From Sulfurimonas sp. (GTDB taxonomy: Bacteria > Campylobacterota > Campylobacteria > Campylobacterales > Sulfurimonadaceae): DNA of 8,660 nt. This document shows, piece by piece, positions 1 through 6,485 of this stretch. Below the pieces are notes generated by a model. It saw only the letters and a program-made list of their open reading frames with translations. It did no database searches and had not been told where the DNA came from. How positions within the stretch are numbered: the first letter of the stretch is position 1; each line of letters opens with the position of its first letter. Made by a program: the position numbers and the translations under genes. The DNA is taken from positions 1 to 8,660 of the forward strand of contig JAMORM010000054.1 in the NCBI GenBank assembly GCA_027063585.1, given 5' to 3'.

Positions 1-162
1 ATGGATGAGAAGACTTAACTTTTGAGACATTACATTCAGTTCTTTTGACTGCTGGACAATGGCATCTTCTTTTAATGCAGAATTTACCGTTAATGCTATA
101 ATTACCAAAGCAAAAGAGACAACAATTGCCGTAATAAGATTAAGTTTATTTTTAATTGTCAT
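1..162 (-). CDS. N-terminus of membrane-anchored sensor, probably methyl-accepting chemotaxis protein (partial)
   Basis: An open frame of exactly 54 codons runs from ATG at 162-160 off the left edge, so the C-terminus is missing. It opens with a short basic stretch (MTIKNK), then one strong membrane segment at about residues 9-26, then a polar, probably periplasmic helix ending SQKLSLLIH. A positively charged start, a single transmembrane helix and an extracytoplasmic helix are typical of chemoreceptors and some sensor kinases. The LSLLIH end resembles the opening helix of NIT (nitrate/nitrite-sensing) domains, but that domain lies outside the window. The start is supported by AAGG about 9 bases upstream, inside the last codons of the STAS-like gene, whose stop is 2 bases away. 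The two are therefore almost surely co-transcribed. A diguanylate cyclase or histidine kinase is equally possible. Confidence 0.6.
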   Translation of the reverse strand, partial: MTIKNKLNLITAIVVSFALVIIALTVNSALKEDAIVQQSKELNVMSQKLSLLIH

Positions 163-164
163 AT

Positions 165-452
165 TTAGACCTTTTTTATTTTAAATAAAGAAACCAGATT
201 TAAATCTTGAAAAAGCTCCATGAGCTGTTCATCTCCTACATTGATTTGTAAATCAATATTGTCTTTAAGTACTAGTTTATTAAAATATCCGATAACCGAA
301 GATGTAACAGAAATAGAATCTTCTATATTGAGAGTTATATGTTTATTTGTTTTTGCTATTTCATCAATGACGTCTTTAATTTTCTGATAATCTTGTATTG
401 ATTTAATATTACCCTTAATTGTCACCCTGTTTGAAGAAGCTAATATATCCAT
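165..452 (-). CDS. STAS-like (anti-sigma factor antagonist-type) small protein
   Basis: This is a 95-residue soluble protein with no signal peptide or membrane segment. Its alternating pattern resembles a STAS domain: beta strands near residues 9-13 and 38-43, then a loop at 45-55 (D-S-I-S-V-T-S-S-V-I-G), a helix at 54-64, a strand at 67-71 and a closing helix at 74-90. In SpoIIAA-type antagonists the loop reads D-S-S-G, where the first serine is phosphorylated. Here the aligned residues are T50-S51-S52-V53, so a serine is kept but the aspartate and glycine are not. AAGGA (complement of 461-465) lies 8 bases before the ATG. The gene sits 2 bases upstream of a probable chemoreceptor, which suggests a regulatory role by protein contact, perhaps phosphorylation-switched. 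The STAS assignment comes from pattern only; function and partner are unknown. Confidence 0.6.
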   Translation of the reverse strand: MDILASSNRVTIKGNIKSIQDYQKIKDVIDEIAKTNKHITLNIEDSISVTSSVIGYFNKLVLKDNIDLQINVGDEQLMELFQDLNLVSLFKIKKV

Positions 453-509
453 AGTATTGTTCCTTTATTATATACATGTATGTATTATCGTATAATACTC
501 TAATTTATA
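453..509. promoter_or_regulatory. Spacer between rarA and STAS-like gene with two abutting palindromes
   Basis: This is the only gap of any size in the left minus-strand block. It holds ATACATGTAT (472-481), a perfect 10-base palindrome. Directly after it comes a perfect 7-base inverted repeat, GTATTAT (482-488) and ATAATAC (492-498), with a 3-base loop. On the minus strand GATAAT (complement of 484-489) could be a -10 box with a start near 477, giving a short leader that keeps the AAGGA site. A second TATAAT (complement of 467-472) would start transcripts beyond that site. There is no T-tract after the hairpin, so it does not look like an intrinsic terminator for rarA. A promoter or operator for the STAS-sensor pair is my inference. 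Confidence 0.35.
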
Positions 510-1685
510 TTACTTTCTAATAAGTTGTATCCATTCTTTCATCTTTTTTTCATATCCGACATCTTTTAATTCTACAAAACGCATAGATTTTGTAAGGTAC
601 TTTTGCTGGACATATCCCTCAAAATCGTGTGGATTAAGGTAATTTTCATTACTATTTGTTATATTTTTTGGAATATCCACTATGTTACCGTTTTTCACAC
701 TTTTCAATGCTTTATTTATGGCCAGATAAGCAGAATTTGACTTTGGTGAAGCGCAAAGATATATAACAGCCTGTGCCAATATGATTCGAGCTTCAGGATA
801 GCCTATTTTACTTACGCTTGTCAGACAAGAGGTAGTCAGTGTCAATGCCTGAGGATTTGCATTGCCGACATCTTCACTTGCCAAAATAACAAGGCGTCTG
901 GCAATAAAATCGGCACTCTCCCCGCCTTCAATCAAACGTGCTAAATAATAAATCGCCGCATCTGCATCACTACCACGAATAGATTTTATCAGCGCAGATA
1001 CCAAATCATAATGCACCCCCGCTTCACTGCTGCCTGCTTGAAGCGCATTAGGGCGAAGGGACTGTAACAAATCAAGTGTTACTTTTTCATTTACATGTAC
1101 GGCAAATTCCAAAAGCTTCAGCATAGCTCGTGCATCACCCCCGCTTGAAGCTATAAGATACTCTTGTGCATCCTTTTCAAGAACAATATCTATTTTACTT
1201 AACGTTACATGTAACAGCTCTTTTAAGCTTACATGTAACATACTTTTGAGTTCAAATAACATAGAACGTGAACGGATGGCAGATGTCAACGAATAAAAAG
1301 GATTTTCGGTGGAGGCACCTATGATTAAAACCGAATTATTTTCCATTACCGGCAGCAGAACTTCCTGCTGATTTTTAGAAAGTCTGTGCACTTCATCTAT
1401 AAATATCAGTGGTTTTTGCAAGGCATTTTTATACTGCTCAAATATTTTACGCAGTTGTTCGATTTTAAGAGAGGTAGCATTAAATTCATAAAAAGGAAGC
1501 TGCATAGTTTTTGCTATAACTCTGGCAAGAGAAGTTTTTCCAACACCCGCAGGTCCATAAAAAAAACTATGCCCCAGTGCCTCTTTTTCACATAAAATAC
1601 GCAGAGGAGCATCCACACTTGTTAAATGTTCCTGCCCTATAATCTCATCAAAATTTGAAGGCCGAAGCAAATGTGTAAAATCCAT
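510..1685 (-). CDS. rarA: Replication-associated recombination protein A (RarA/MgsA), AAA+ ATPase
   Basis: RarA acts in the cytoplasm at stalled replication forks as an AAA+ ATPase related to clamp-loader subunits. The 391-residue protein opens with LRPSNFDEIIGQEH, the usual start of this family. It then shows Walker A GPAGVGKT at 44-51, Walker B LIFIDEVH at 93-100 (D97, E98), sensor 1 GASTENP at 123-129 and arginine-finger residues in SAIRSRS at 135-141. Sensor 2 SSGGDARAMLKLLE follows near 180-193. The MgsA C-terminal tetramerisation region is marked by SALIKSIRGSDADAAIYYLARL and SEDVGNANP. The length is a little under that of E. coli RarA. The ATG directly abuts the stop of the upstream pseudouridine synthase (TAGATG) and has only a weak purine-rich ribosome site, so coupled translation is likely. 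The lid region carries two TTACATGTAA words that encode LHV twice. Confidence 0.95.
   Translation of the reverse strand: MDFTHLLRPSNFDEIIGQEHLTSVDAPLRILCEKEALGHSFFYGPAGVGKTSLARVIAKTMQLPFYEFNATSLKIEQLRKIFEQYKNALQKPLIFIDEVHRLSKNQQEVLLPVMENNSVLIIGASTENPFYSLTSAIRSRSMLFELKSMLHVSLKELLHVTLSKIDIVLEKDAQEYLIASSGGDARAMLKLLEFAVHVNEKVTLDLLQSLRPNALQAGSSEAGVHYDLVSALIKSIRGSDADAAIYYLARLIEGGESADFIARRLVILASEDVGNANPQALTLTTSCLTSVSKIGYPEARIILAQAVIYLCASPKSNSAYLAINKALKSVKNGNIVDIPKNITNSNENYLNPHDFEGYVQQKYLTKSMRFVELKDVGYEKKMKEWIQLIRK
1205..1238. repeat. Two TTACATGTAA palindromes, 24 bases apart, inside rarA
   Basis: TTACATGTAA occurs at 1205-1214 (extended to GTTACATGTAAC at 1204-1215) and again at 1229-1238. The 24-base period equals eight codons, so both copies are read in the same phase on the minus strand as Leu-His-Val. 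The protein segment runs L-K-S-M-L-H-V-S-L-K-E-L-L-H-V-T-L. By eye it lines up without gaps against the usual RarA segment after the arginine finger, so the copies appear to have arisen by substitution rather than insertion. A third, shorter core, TACATGTA, lies in the same gene at 1092-1099. Confidence 0.7.
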
Positions 1686-2486
1686 CTACTGTTCTTTTTC
1701 TTCTTTTCTTTTGTTGTCTCTGGCTCTTTTTTTCTCTTCTTTCAAAAATTTATAAAGTGCCGAATACTCACTTCTAGTCAAATATCTTGTTTTGCCGGTA
1801 GGCAAATTATTTAACTCTATTTCTGCAAAACTGACACGTTTGAGATCAGCCACTTCTGCTCCAAAGTGTGCAAAAAATCGGCGTAATTCACGATTTTTAC
1901 CCTCTTTGAGCGCTACTTTTAGTATAGAATAATTGGGCTGATTCTTTTGAATTTTATACCCGATAAAAGGCTTAATGTCCATAGAAGTAATTTTAGAGTG
2001 TGAATGTGCTCCCGCACTTGCATCATCCAAGTAAATTCCGTTGAGCATTGCATCTTCCATATCCGGTGTCACTTCACCCTTAATTTTAAGCTTGTAAATT
2101 CTCTCCAAATCTGATTCCATCAGCGAAGTAGCCACATGTGAAGCATCCGTTAAAAGCAACAGCCCCTCACTTGCAAAGTCAAGACGTCCGACAGGGATAA
2201 AATGACGGAATTCTTTACTCAAACTGTCATAAATCGTTCGTCTGCCTTTTGGATCATTTTTTGTTACAAGCTCACCTTTTGGTTTGTTATATACGATTAC
2301 CGTATATTTTTCCTGCGGAGAAACCTGCTTACCGCTAATATAGACTATGTCTACACCCTCTTGCACCTGTGTTGCAGGATTAATCTCAATTTCGCCGTTT
2401 ACACGGACATAACCGTCTTGAACAGCCTTGTCAGCCTCTCGTCTTGAGTAGGTTGAATAGTGTGCAATGTATTTGTTTAGTCTCAT
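1686..2486 (-). CDS. rluB: RsuA/RluB/E/F-family rRNA pseudouridine synthase
   Basis: This enzyme isomerises a uridine in ribosomal RNA to pseudouridine; RluB acts on the 23S peptidyl-transferase region and RsuA on 16S. The 266-residue protein has an N-terminal S4 RNA-binding domain (about 1-60; MRLNKYIA, SRREADKAV, GYVRVNGE). The catalytic domain follows, with VGRLDFASEGLLLLT at 99-113, where D103 is the catalytic aspartate. The family motif EGKNRELRRFF lies near 195-206. A lysine/arginine-rich tail of about 17 residues closes the protein and probably adds RNA affinity. AAGGAA is embedded in the last codons of kdsD, 10 bases before the ATG, and the two genes are 2 bases apart. The family is certain; RluB rather than another RsuA-like enzyme is a guess from overall shape, so treat the symbol as provisional. 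Confidence 0.88.
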   Translation of the reverse strand: MRLNKYIAHYSTYSRREADKAVQDGYVRVNGEIEINPATQVQEGVDIVYISGKQVSPQEKYTVIVYNKPKGELVTKNDPKGRRTIYDSLSKEFRHFIPVGRLDFASEGLLLLTDASHVATSLMESDLERIYKLKIKGEVTPDMEDAMLNGIYLDDASAGAHSHSKITSMDIKPFIGYKIQKNQPNYSILKVALKEGKNRELRRFFAHFGAEVADLKRVSFAEIELNNLPTGKTRYLTRSEYSALYKFLKEEKKRARDNKRKEEKEQ

Positions 2487-2488
2487 TA

Positions 2489-3451
2489 TTATGAAATTCC
2501 TTTTTCTATGAGCGTGTGAATATGCAGCACGCCTTGTATTTTTTTTGCTTTGTCCGTAATGACTAAAAGCTGAATTTTTTTCTCTTCAATAAGCACAAGC
2601 GCATCGCTTGCAAGCATCTCTTCATCATCAATATTCATAGGGTTTTGTGTAGCATATTTCATCACATCATCCTCAAGCGAAAAATCTTCGCTCATCAATG
2701 CACGACGAACATCACCGTCACTCATAAGTCCTGCAAGTCTGCCTTTTTCATCTGTTATCAAAACTGTTCCGAGTCTGCCCTCGCTGATTTTTAAAATCGC
2801 ATCTTTGACTTTTGCATCTTTTGAAATAAGAGGCAAATCATCACTTCGCATCAGATTCTTCACTTTAACAAAAAGCTTTTTCCCTAAAGCACCCCCTGGG
2901 TGAAAAGAGGCGAAATCACTCTTTTTAAAATCTCGGGCTTTCATTAAAGAGACAGCCAAAGCATCACCAAGGGCAAGGGTAAGTGTCGTAGAACTTGTCG
3001 GAGCAATATTTAAAGGGCAGGCCTCTTTTTCAACCACAACATTGATAACCACATCACTATACTGCCCAAGTGTTGAGTTTCTGTTTCGTGTCATGCCTAT
3101 AAGCGGTGTACCGAAACGTTTAATATGCGGTAAAATAGAACTGAGTTCTTCACTCTCACCTGAGTAACTAATGGCTATAACAACATCATCTTTCCCTATC
3201 ATACCAAGGTCGCCGTGCAAAGCTTCTGTAGGGTGCAAAAAAAAGCTTGGTGTCCCCGTTGAGGCAAACGTTGCAGCCATTTTGGCACCAATAAGTCCGC
3301 TTTTACCGACACCGCTGACAACCAGTTTCCCTTTACATGTAAGGATAATCTCTACTGCTTTATCAAACTCGTCACCAATATTTTTTGCAGCATTTATCAG
3401 GGTCTGAGCCTCAATATTTAATGTCTCTTGTGCAATTGTTTTATAATTCAT
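2489..3451 (-). CDS. kdsD: D-arabinose 5-phosphate isomerase, KdsD/KpsF/GutQ family
   Basis: The enzyme converts ribulose 5-phosphate to arabinose 5-phosphate, the first committed step toward KDO for lipopolysaccharide or capsule. The 320-residue protein has an N-terminal SIS sugar-isomerase domain (about 30-190) and two CBS domains (about 200-258 and 265-318). The catalytic residues mapped in E. coli KdsD are all present by spacing: K50 in GVGKSG, E102 in SGESEEL, E143 in EKEACPL and H184 in HPGGALG. It is first in a block with the pseudouridine synthase and rarA. TATAAT on the minus strand (complement of 3458-3463) ends only 6 bases before the ATG, and no good ribosome site precedes the start, so the message may be leaderless. 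KpsF and GutQ paralogues share this architecture; with no capsule genes in view a housekeeping KDO role is more likely. Confidence 0.93.
   Translation of the reverse strand: MNYKTIAQETLNIEAQTLINAAKNIGDEFDKAVEIILTCKGKLVVSGVGKSGLIGAKMAATFASTGTPSFFLHPTEALHGDLGMIGKDDVVIAISYSGESEELSSILPHIKRFGTPLIGMTRNRNSTLGQYSDVVINVVVEKEACPLNIAPTSSTTLTLALGDALAVSLMKARDFKKSDFASFHPGGALGKKLFVKVKNLMRSDDLPLISKDAKVKDAILKISEGRLGTVLITDEKGRLAGLMSDGDVRRALMSEDFSLEDDVMKYATQNPMNIDDEEMLASDALVLIEEKKIQLLVITDKAKKIQGVLHIHTLIEKGIS
3333..3342. repeat. TTACATGTAA palindrome inside kdsD
   Basis: An exact copy of the 10-base palindrome seen twice in rarA and once in the Cys-rich small gene. Here it is read in a different phase, giving L-T-C-K at residues 37-40 just before the GKLVVSGVGKSG catalytic strand. 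Confidence 0.7.
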
Positions 3452-3457
3452 AGCCTA

Positions 3458-3463
3458 ATTATA
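3458..3463 (-). promoter_or_regulatory. Putative -10 box (TATAAT) of kdsD
   Basis: A perfect TATAAT on the minus strand, preceded by an A-run. It ends 6 bases before the kdsD ATG, so a start about 7 bases downstream would fall on or beside the initiator codon. No clear -35 is seen, which is normal for Campylobacterota sigma-70 promoters. Confidence 0.5.
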
Positions 3464-3484
3464 CCTTTTTTATCATCAAGAAGA

Positions 3485-3514
3485 TATAATGTTAAAAATA
3501 TGATTTGTTAAGGA
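3485..3514 (+). promoter_or_regulatory. Putative -10 box and ribosome site of the P-loop ATPase gene
   Basis: TATAAT at 3485-3490 would start transcription near 3497. AAGGA at 3510-3514 lies 6 bases before ATG 3521. This promoter is back to back with the kdsD promoter: the two -10 boxes are 21 bases apart, so the -35 zone of each covers the -10 box of the other. Simultaneous polymerase binding seems unlikely. Confidence 0.5.
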
Positions 3515-3520
3515 AACACT

Positions 3521-4255
3521 ATGAGAAATGTAATAGGCAAATATTTAGATACTATTGATGCTTTAAAATTAGAAGATAGAATGCTCACTCATAACACATT
3601 GATTTTAGGTGAAGAGGGCTCAGGAAAAACAAACTTGGCCTGTAGAATAAGAAACTTTGTGATTGACAGTAATGTACCCACACTCTATATGGATTTTGCA
3701 AATTCCCATGAAGATGAAGTGGAACTCCGCTATAAAGATGAACACTTCAACTATATCCGCTTTGACGAAAGTGAAGTTTTTGATGAAGAATTTGACAAAC
3801 TTGTGGCGCAAAAGAAGCATATTTATATGGCAGTTGACCCTAAGTTTTTCTCAAACAAAAGAGAAAAAAAGAGTAAACTCTCAAAAGTTATTTCACAGCA
3901 GGCTCTTTTAGATGATTATTACTACTTTTTCCATGATATAGAAAATTTAAACGGTTTTTACACAAAATTTGAAGACTTTTTACTCTATATGTTAAGTTTT
4001 GCAAACCTTCAAAAACATGGGTTTACCTTTTTGGCACAGCCGCATCAAACATTTGAAAATCCACATCTTAAATTGCTTTTTTCTTTCCTTTATGTTGGGA
4101 AATGCTCTAATGCGAACTATTTTAACACTGCTATTTTAAAAACACTCAAGAAAAATAAATTTTATTACCAGTGCAGAACAGCTTACCCTACACTGCTCTT
4201 TAACGACATTAAAAGCAGCATGGTAAAAATTGACGAGTATGTACCGGAGCTCTAA
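3521..4255 (+). CDS. Compact P-loop ATPase with HerA/TraG-like motifs, function unknown
   Basis: This 244-residue cytoplasmic protein has no membrane segment. Walker A is GEEGSGKTN at 30-38, after the strand THNTLIL. The strand TLYMDF at 54-59 follows the P-loop helix. A candidate Walker B is YYYFFHDIEN at 133-142, with D139/E141. FTFLAQPHQ at 168-176 resembles the polar sensor strand of HerA, TraG and VirB4-type ATPases, where a glutamine contacts the nucleotide. It is followed by SFLYVGKCSNANYF and then a KFYYQC strand near 213-218. This order fits a stripped-down HerA/FtsK-superfamily core, but no named family is recognised and DNA or protein pumping is not shown. The gene ends 2 bases before nnrDE, so the two are likely one operon. 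No partner nuclease (NurA-like) or conjugation gene is nearby. Confidence 0.6.
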   Translation: MRNVIGKYLDTIDALKLEDRMLTHNTLILGEEGSGKTNLACRIRNFVIDSNVPTLYMDFANSHEDEVELRYKDEHFNYIRFDESEVFDEEFDKLVAQKKHIYMAVDPKFFSNKREKKSKLSKVISQQALLDDYYYFFHDIENLNGFYTKFEDFLLYMLSFANLQKHGFTFLAQPHQTFENPHLKLLFSFLYVGKCSNANYFNTAILKTLKKNKFYYQCRTAYPTLLFNDIKSSMVKIDEYVPEL

Positions 4256-4257
4256 GT

Positions 4258-5658
4258 ATGCAAAAATTATTTGAAGAAGTTGCCTCACTTGATGCAAGAT
4301 GCTATAAAGAATTTTTTTTAAGTGAAGATATTTTGATGGAACATGCCGCAGAGGGTATGGCATCGTATATAAAAAACAACTTTTCAAATAATGAAAAAAT
4401 AATTATAGCTGCAGGAAGCGGAAACAACGGAGCTGACGGTATTGCCCTCGCCCGTTTATTGCATAAAGACTATGATGTTTCGCTTTTTTTTGTCAAAGAG
4501 CCAAAATCACAGATGGCTTTATTGCAAAAAAAAAGAGCTTTTGCCGTGGGTGTTCCGACTATAGATGAGTTGCAAGAGTGCGACATTATCGTTGATGCCA
4601 TCGTCGGTACAGGATTTGACGGTGAATTTAATGAAGCACTCACAACCGTTTTACAAAATATAAATGCAATGCAAGCTTTTAAAATCGCCTGCGACGTTCC
4701 AAGCGGACTGAAAAAAGACGGTACATGTGCACAAACAACATTTCATGCAGATGTTACCTTAACTATGGGCGCTTTAAAAAAATCACTGTTTTTAGATGAA
4801 GCCAAAGATTACACAGGAAAAATCGAAGTTTTAAATTTAGGAATTTCGAGAAAATTGTATGAAACTCAGACGAATTGGCATCTTTTAGATTTAGATGACT
4901 TGCAACTTCCTCTAAGAACACAACAAAATTCACATAAAGGTAGTTTTGGACATCTGGCTGTACTTTGCGGCGAAAAACCCGGAGCATGCATAATGAGTGC
5001 GCTCGCGGGACTGAGATTTGGCGCAGGACTCGTTACTTTGGTCGGGTACGAAAACCACCAAATGCTCAATATTCCCTACTCATTAATGTATGCACATGCT
5101 TTGCCAAGCAATACAACGGCGATTGCCTGCGGAATGGGTTTAGGAGTAGAATTTAGTGATGATGAGCTTAAGAACTTTTTAGAGAATGATTTAGCATTAA
5201 TTATAGATGCAGATCTTTTTTCTATGAATATTATTGTAGAACTATTCAAACGCAAAAATATTGTGCTCACACCGCATCCAAAAGAATTCGTTTCGTTATT
5301 AAAAACCACAGAACTTGCCGACATCAGCGTAGAAAAGTTGCAAAAAAAACGTTTTTTCTATGTCGAACTTTTTTGCAAAGCCTACCCAAATATAACGCTT
5401 CTTTTAAAAGGTGCAAATGTCATTATAGGCTCAGATAATAACTTTTTCATCAATCCTCACGGGAGCAGTAAACTTGCCAAGGGCGGTAGTGGCGATGTGT
5501 TAAGCGGACTTGTCGGCAGTCTGCTCGCGCAAGGGAAAGCCCCTTTAGATGCAGCAATTCATGCCTCCCTTGCTCACACAAAACTGGCACAAAACTACAC
5601 CAGTGCTGATTTTTCTCTTACACCGGAAGATTTAATACAGAGAATTGGGAATTTATAA
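4258..5658 (+). CDS. nnrDE: Bifunctional NAD(P)H-hydrate epimerase / ADP-dependent NAD(P)H-hydrate dehydratase
   Basis: The protein repairs NADHX and NADPHX, damaged hydrated forms of the nicotinamide cofactors. The N-terminal YjeF epimerase domain (about 1-205) interconverts the R and S hydrates. The C-terminal ribokinase-like domain (about 220-466) removes water using ADP. Epimerase motifs are AGSGNNGADG at 52-61, IVDAIVGTGFDGE at 111-123 and DVPSGLKKDGT at 146-156. Dehydratase motifs are KGSFGHLAVLCG at 227-238, LTPHPKEF at 337-344, LLLKGANVII at 381-390 and LAKGGSGDVLSG at 406-417, with D413 the likely catalytic base. At 466 residues it is shorter than the E. coli enzyme, mainly in loops and ends. 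GGAG at 4246-4249 lies 8 bases before the ATG, inside the end of the ATPase gene. The first 280 bases carry runs of T8, T8 and A9. Confidence 0.94.
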   Translation: MQKLFEEVASLDARCYKEFFLSEDILMEHAAEGMASYIKNNFSNNEKIIIAAGSGNNGADGIALARLLHKDYDVSLFFVKEPKSQMALLQKKRAFAVGVPTIDELQECDIIVDAIVGTGFDGEFNEALTTVLQNINAMQAFKIACDVPSGLKKDGTCAQTTFHADVTLTMGALKKSLFLDEAKDYTGKIEVLNLGISRKLYETQTNWHLLDLDDLQLPLRTQQNSHKGSFGHLAVLCGEKPGACIMSALAGLRFGAGLVTLVGYENHQMLNIPYSLMYAHALPSNTTAIACGMGLGVEFSDDELKNFLENDLALIIDADLFSMNIIVELFKRKNIVLTPHPKEFVSLLKTTELADISVEKLQKKRFFYVELFCKAYPNITLLLKGANVIIGSDNNFFINPHGSSKLAKGGSGDVLSGLVGSLLAQGKAPLDAAIHASLAHTKLAQNYTSADFSLTPEDLIQRIGNL

Positions 5659-5667
5659 GATTCCTTA

Positions 5668-5695
5668 TGCTATAAATCTAACAATTACTTAAGGA
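5668..5695 (+). promoter_or_regulatory. Possible extended -10 promoter and ribosome site of thiG
   Basis: The 47-base gap between nnrDE and thiG contains TGCTATAAA (5668-5676), which fits an extended -10 box, and AAGGA (5691-5695), 10 bases before the thiG ATG. No TPP riboswitch fits in so short a leader and none of its conserved parts is seen. Read-through from nnrDE remains possible, since no strong terminator separates the genes. Confidence 0.4.
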
Positions 5696-5705
5696 CTAAA
5701 TAAAA

Positions 5706-6485
5706 ATGGATAACAAATTAAAAATCGGAAAATATGAACTAGGCTCAAGACTTATCGTTGGAAGCGGAAAATATGACTCTTTTGAAACAACAAAAGAGGC
5801 AACTCTTGCAAGCGGGAGTGAGCTTATAACCGTTGCAGTAAGACGTCTCAATATTACAGACCCAAGCAAAGAGAATCTGCGTGATACTTTTGCAGGAACA
5901 AATGTAAAATTTTTACCAAATTCTGCAGGCTGTGTGACAGCTGAAGAAGCTATAACGACATTTCGTTTAACGCGTGAAGCAACAGGTATTGATTTAATTA
6001 AATTAGAAGTGATCGGCGATACGCAAAAAACACTCTACCCTGATGTGCTTGAGACTATAAAAGCGTGTGAAGTCCTTGCAAAAGAGGGTTTTACTATTAT
6101 GGCATATACCTCAGATGACCCGATTATGGCAAAACGTCTTGAAGATGCCGGAGCAGATGCGGTTATGCCTCTGGCGGCACCTATCGGAAGCGGTTTGGGT
6201 ATTCAAAACCCTTACAATGTCGTATTTATTCGTGAAGCTATCAATGTGCCCGTTATTGTCGATGCGGGCATAGGCTGTGCAAGTGATGCGGCATATGCAA
6301 TGGAGTTAGGAGCAGACGGCGTTTTAACAAATACGGCAATTGCGCAGGCACAAAACCCTATGATAATGGCAGAGGCTATGAAACATGCCGTTCAAGCCGG
6401 TCGTATGAGCTACCTCGCAGGAAGAATTCCAAAACGCCCTTATGCAACGGCTTCATCTCCTGTTGATGGGATGATACAGTTTTAA
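5706..6485 (+). CDS. thiG: Thiazole synthase ThiG
   Basis: ThiG builds the thiazole phosphate half of thiamine from deoxyxylulose 5-phosphate, dehydroglycine (from ThiH or ThiO) and the thiocarboxylate of ThiS. The 259-residue protein is full length and has the family's TIM-barrel signature. [16 protein letters not shown] sequence is seen as [12 protein letters not shown] at 12-23, then VAVRRLNI at 43-50, PNSAGC at 71-76, and [10 protein letters not shown] at 96-105, where K99 is the expected Schiff-base lysine. [16 protein letters not shown] at 154-169 and [22 protein letters not shown] lead to the phosphate-binding end [12 protein letters not shown]. No thiS, thiF, thiH or other thiamine gene lies in the window, so the partners must be elsewhere. 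Its stop codon overlaps that of the convergent small gene. Confidence 0.96.
   Translation: MDNKLKIGKYELGSRLIVGSGKYDSFETTKEATLASGSELITVAVRRLNITDPSKENLRDTFAGTNVKFLPNSAGCVTAEEAITTFRLTREATGIDLIKLEVIGDTQKTLYPDVLETIKACEVLAKEGFTIMAYTSDDPIMAKRLEDAGADAVMPLAAPIGSGLGIQNPYNVVFIREAINVPVIVDAGIGCASDAAYAMELGADGVLTNTAIAQAQNPMIMAEAMKHAVQAGRMSYLAGRIPKRPYATASSPVDGMIQF

Noticed and set aside
1386..3407. Several plus-strand open frames of 69-81 codons opposite rarA, the pseudouridine synthase and kdsD.
   Set aside because: They lack ribosome sites, have no recognisable domains and mirror strongly conserved genes on the other strand.
4311..4534. Runs T8 (4312-4319), T8 (4484-4491) and A9 (4526-4534) in the start of nnrDE as possible phase-variable tracts.
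   Set aside because: The frame is intact, similar A8 runs occur in kdsD and rarA, and such runs are expected in AT-rich coding DNA. Phase variation in this phylum usually uses G/C tracts in surface genes.
5338..5378. Inverted repeat TTGCAAAAAA / TTTTTTGCAA with an A6-CG-T6 palindrome inside.
   Set aside because: It lies in the middle of the well-supported nnrDE dehydratase domain and is explained by lysine and phenylalanine codons; it is not a plausible terminator there.
5647..5663. GGAAT...ATTCC hairpin just before and after the nnrDE stop as a terminator.
   Set aside because: Only five base pairs, and no T-tract follows.
5659..5705. TPP riboswitch before thiG.
   Set aside because: The gap is 47 bases, too short for the aptamer, and none of its conserved segments is present.
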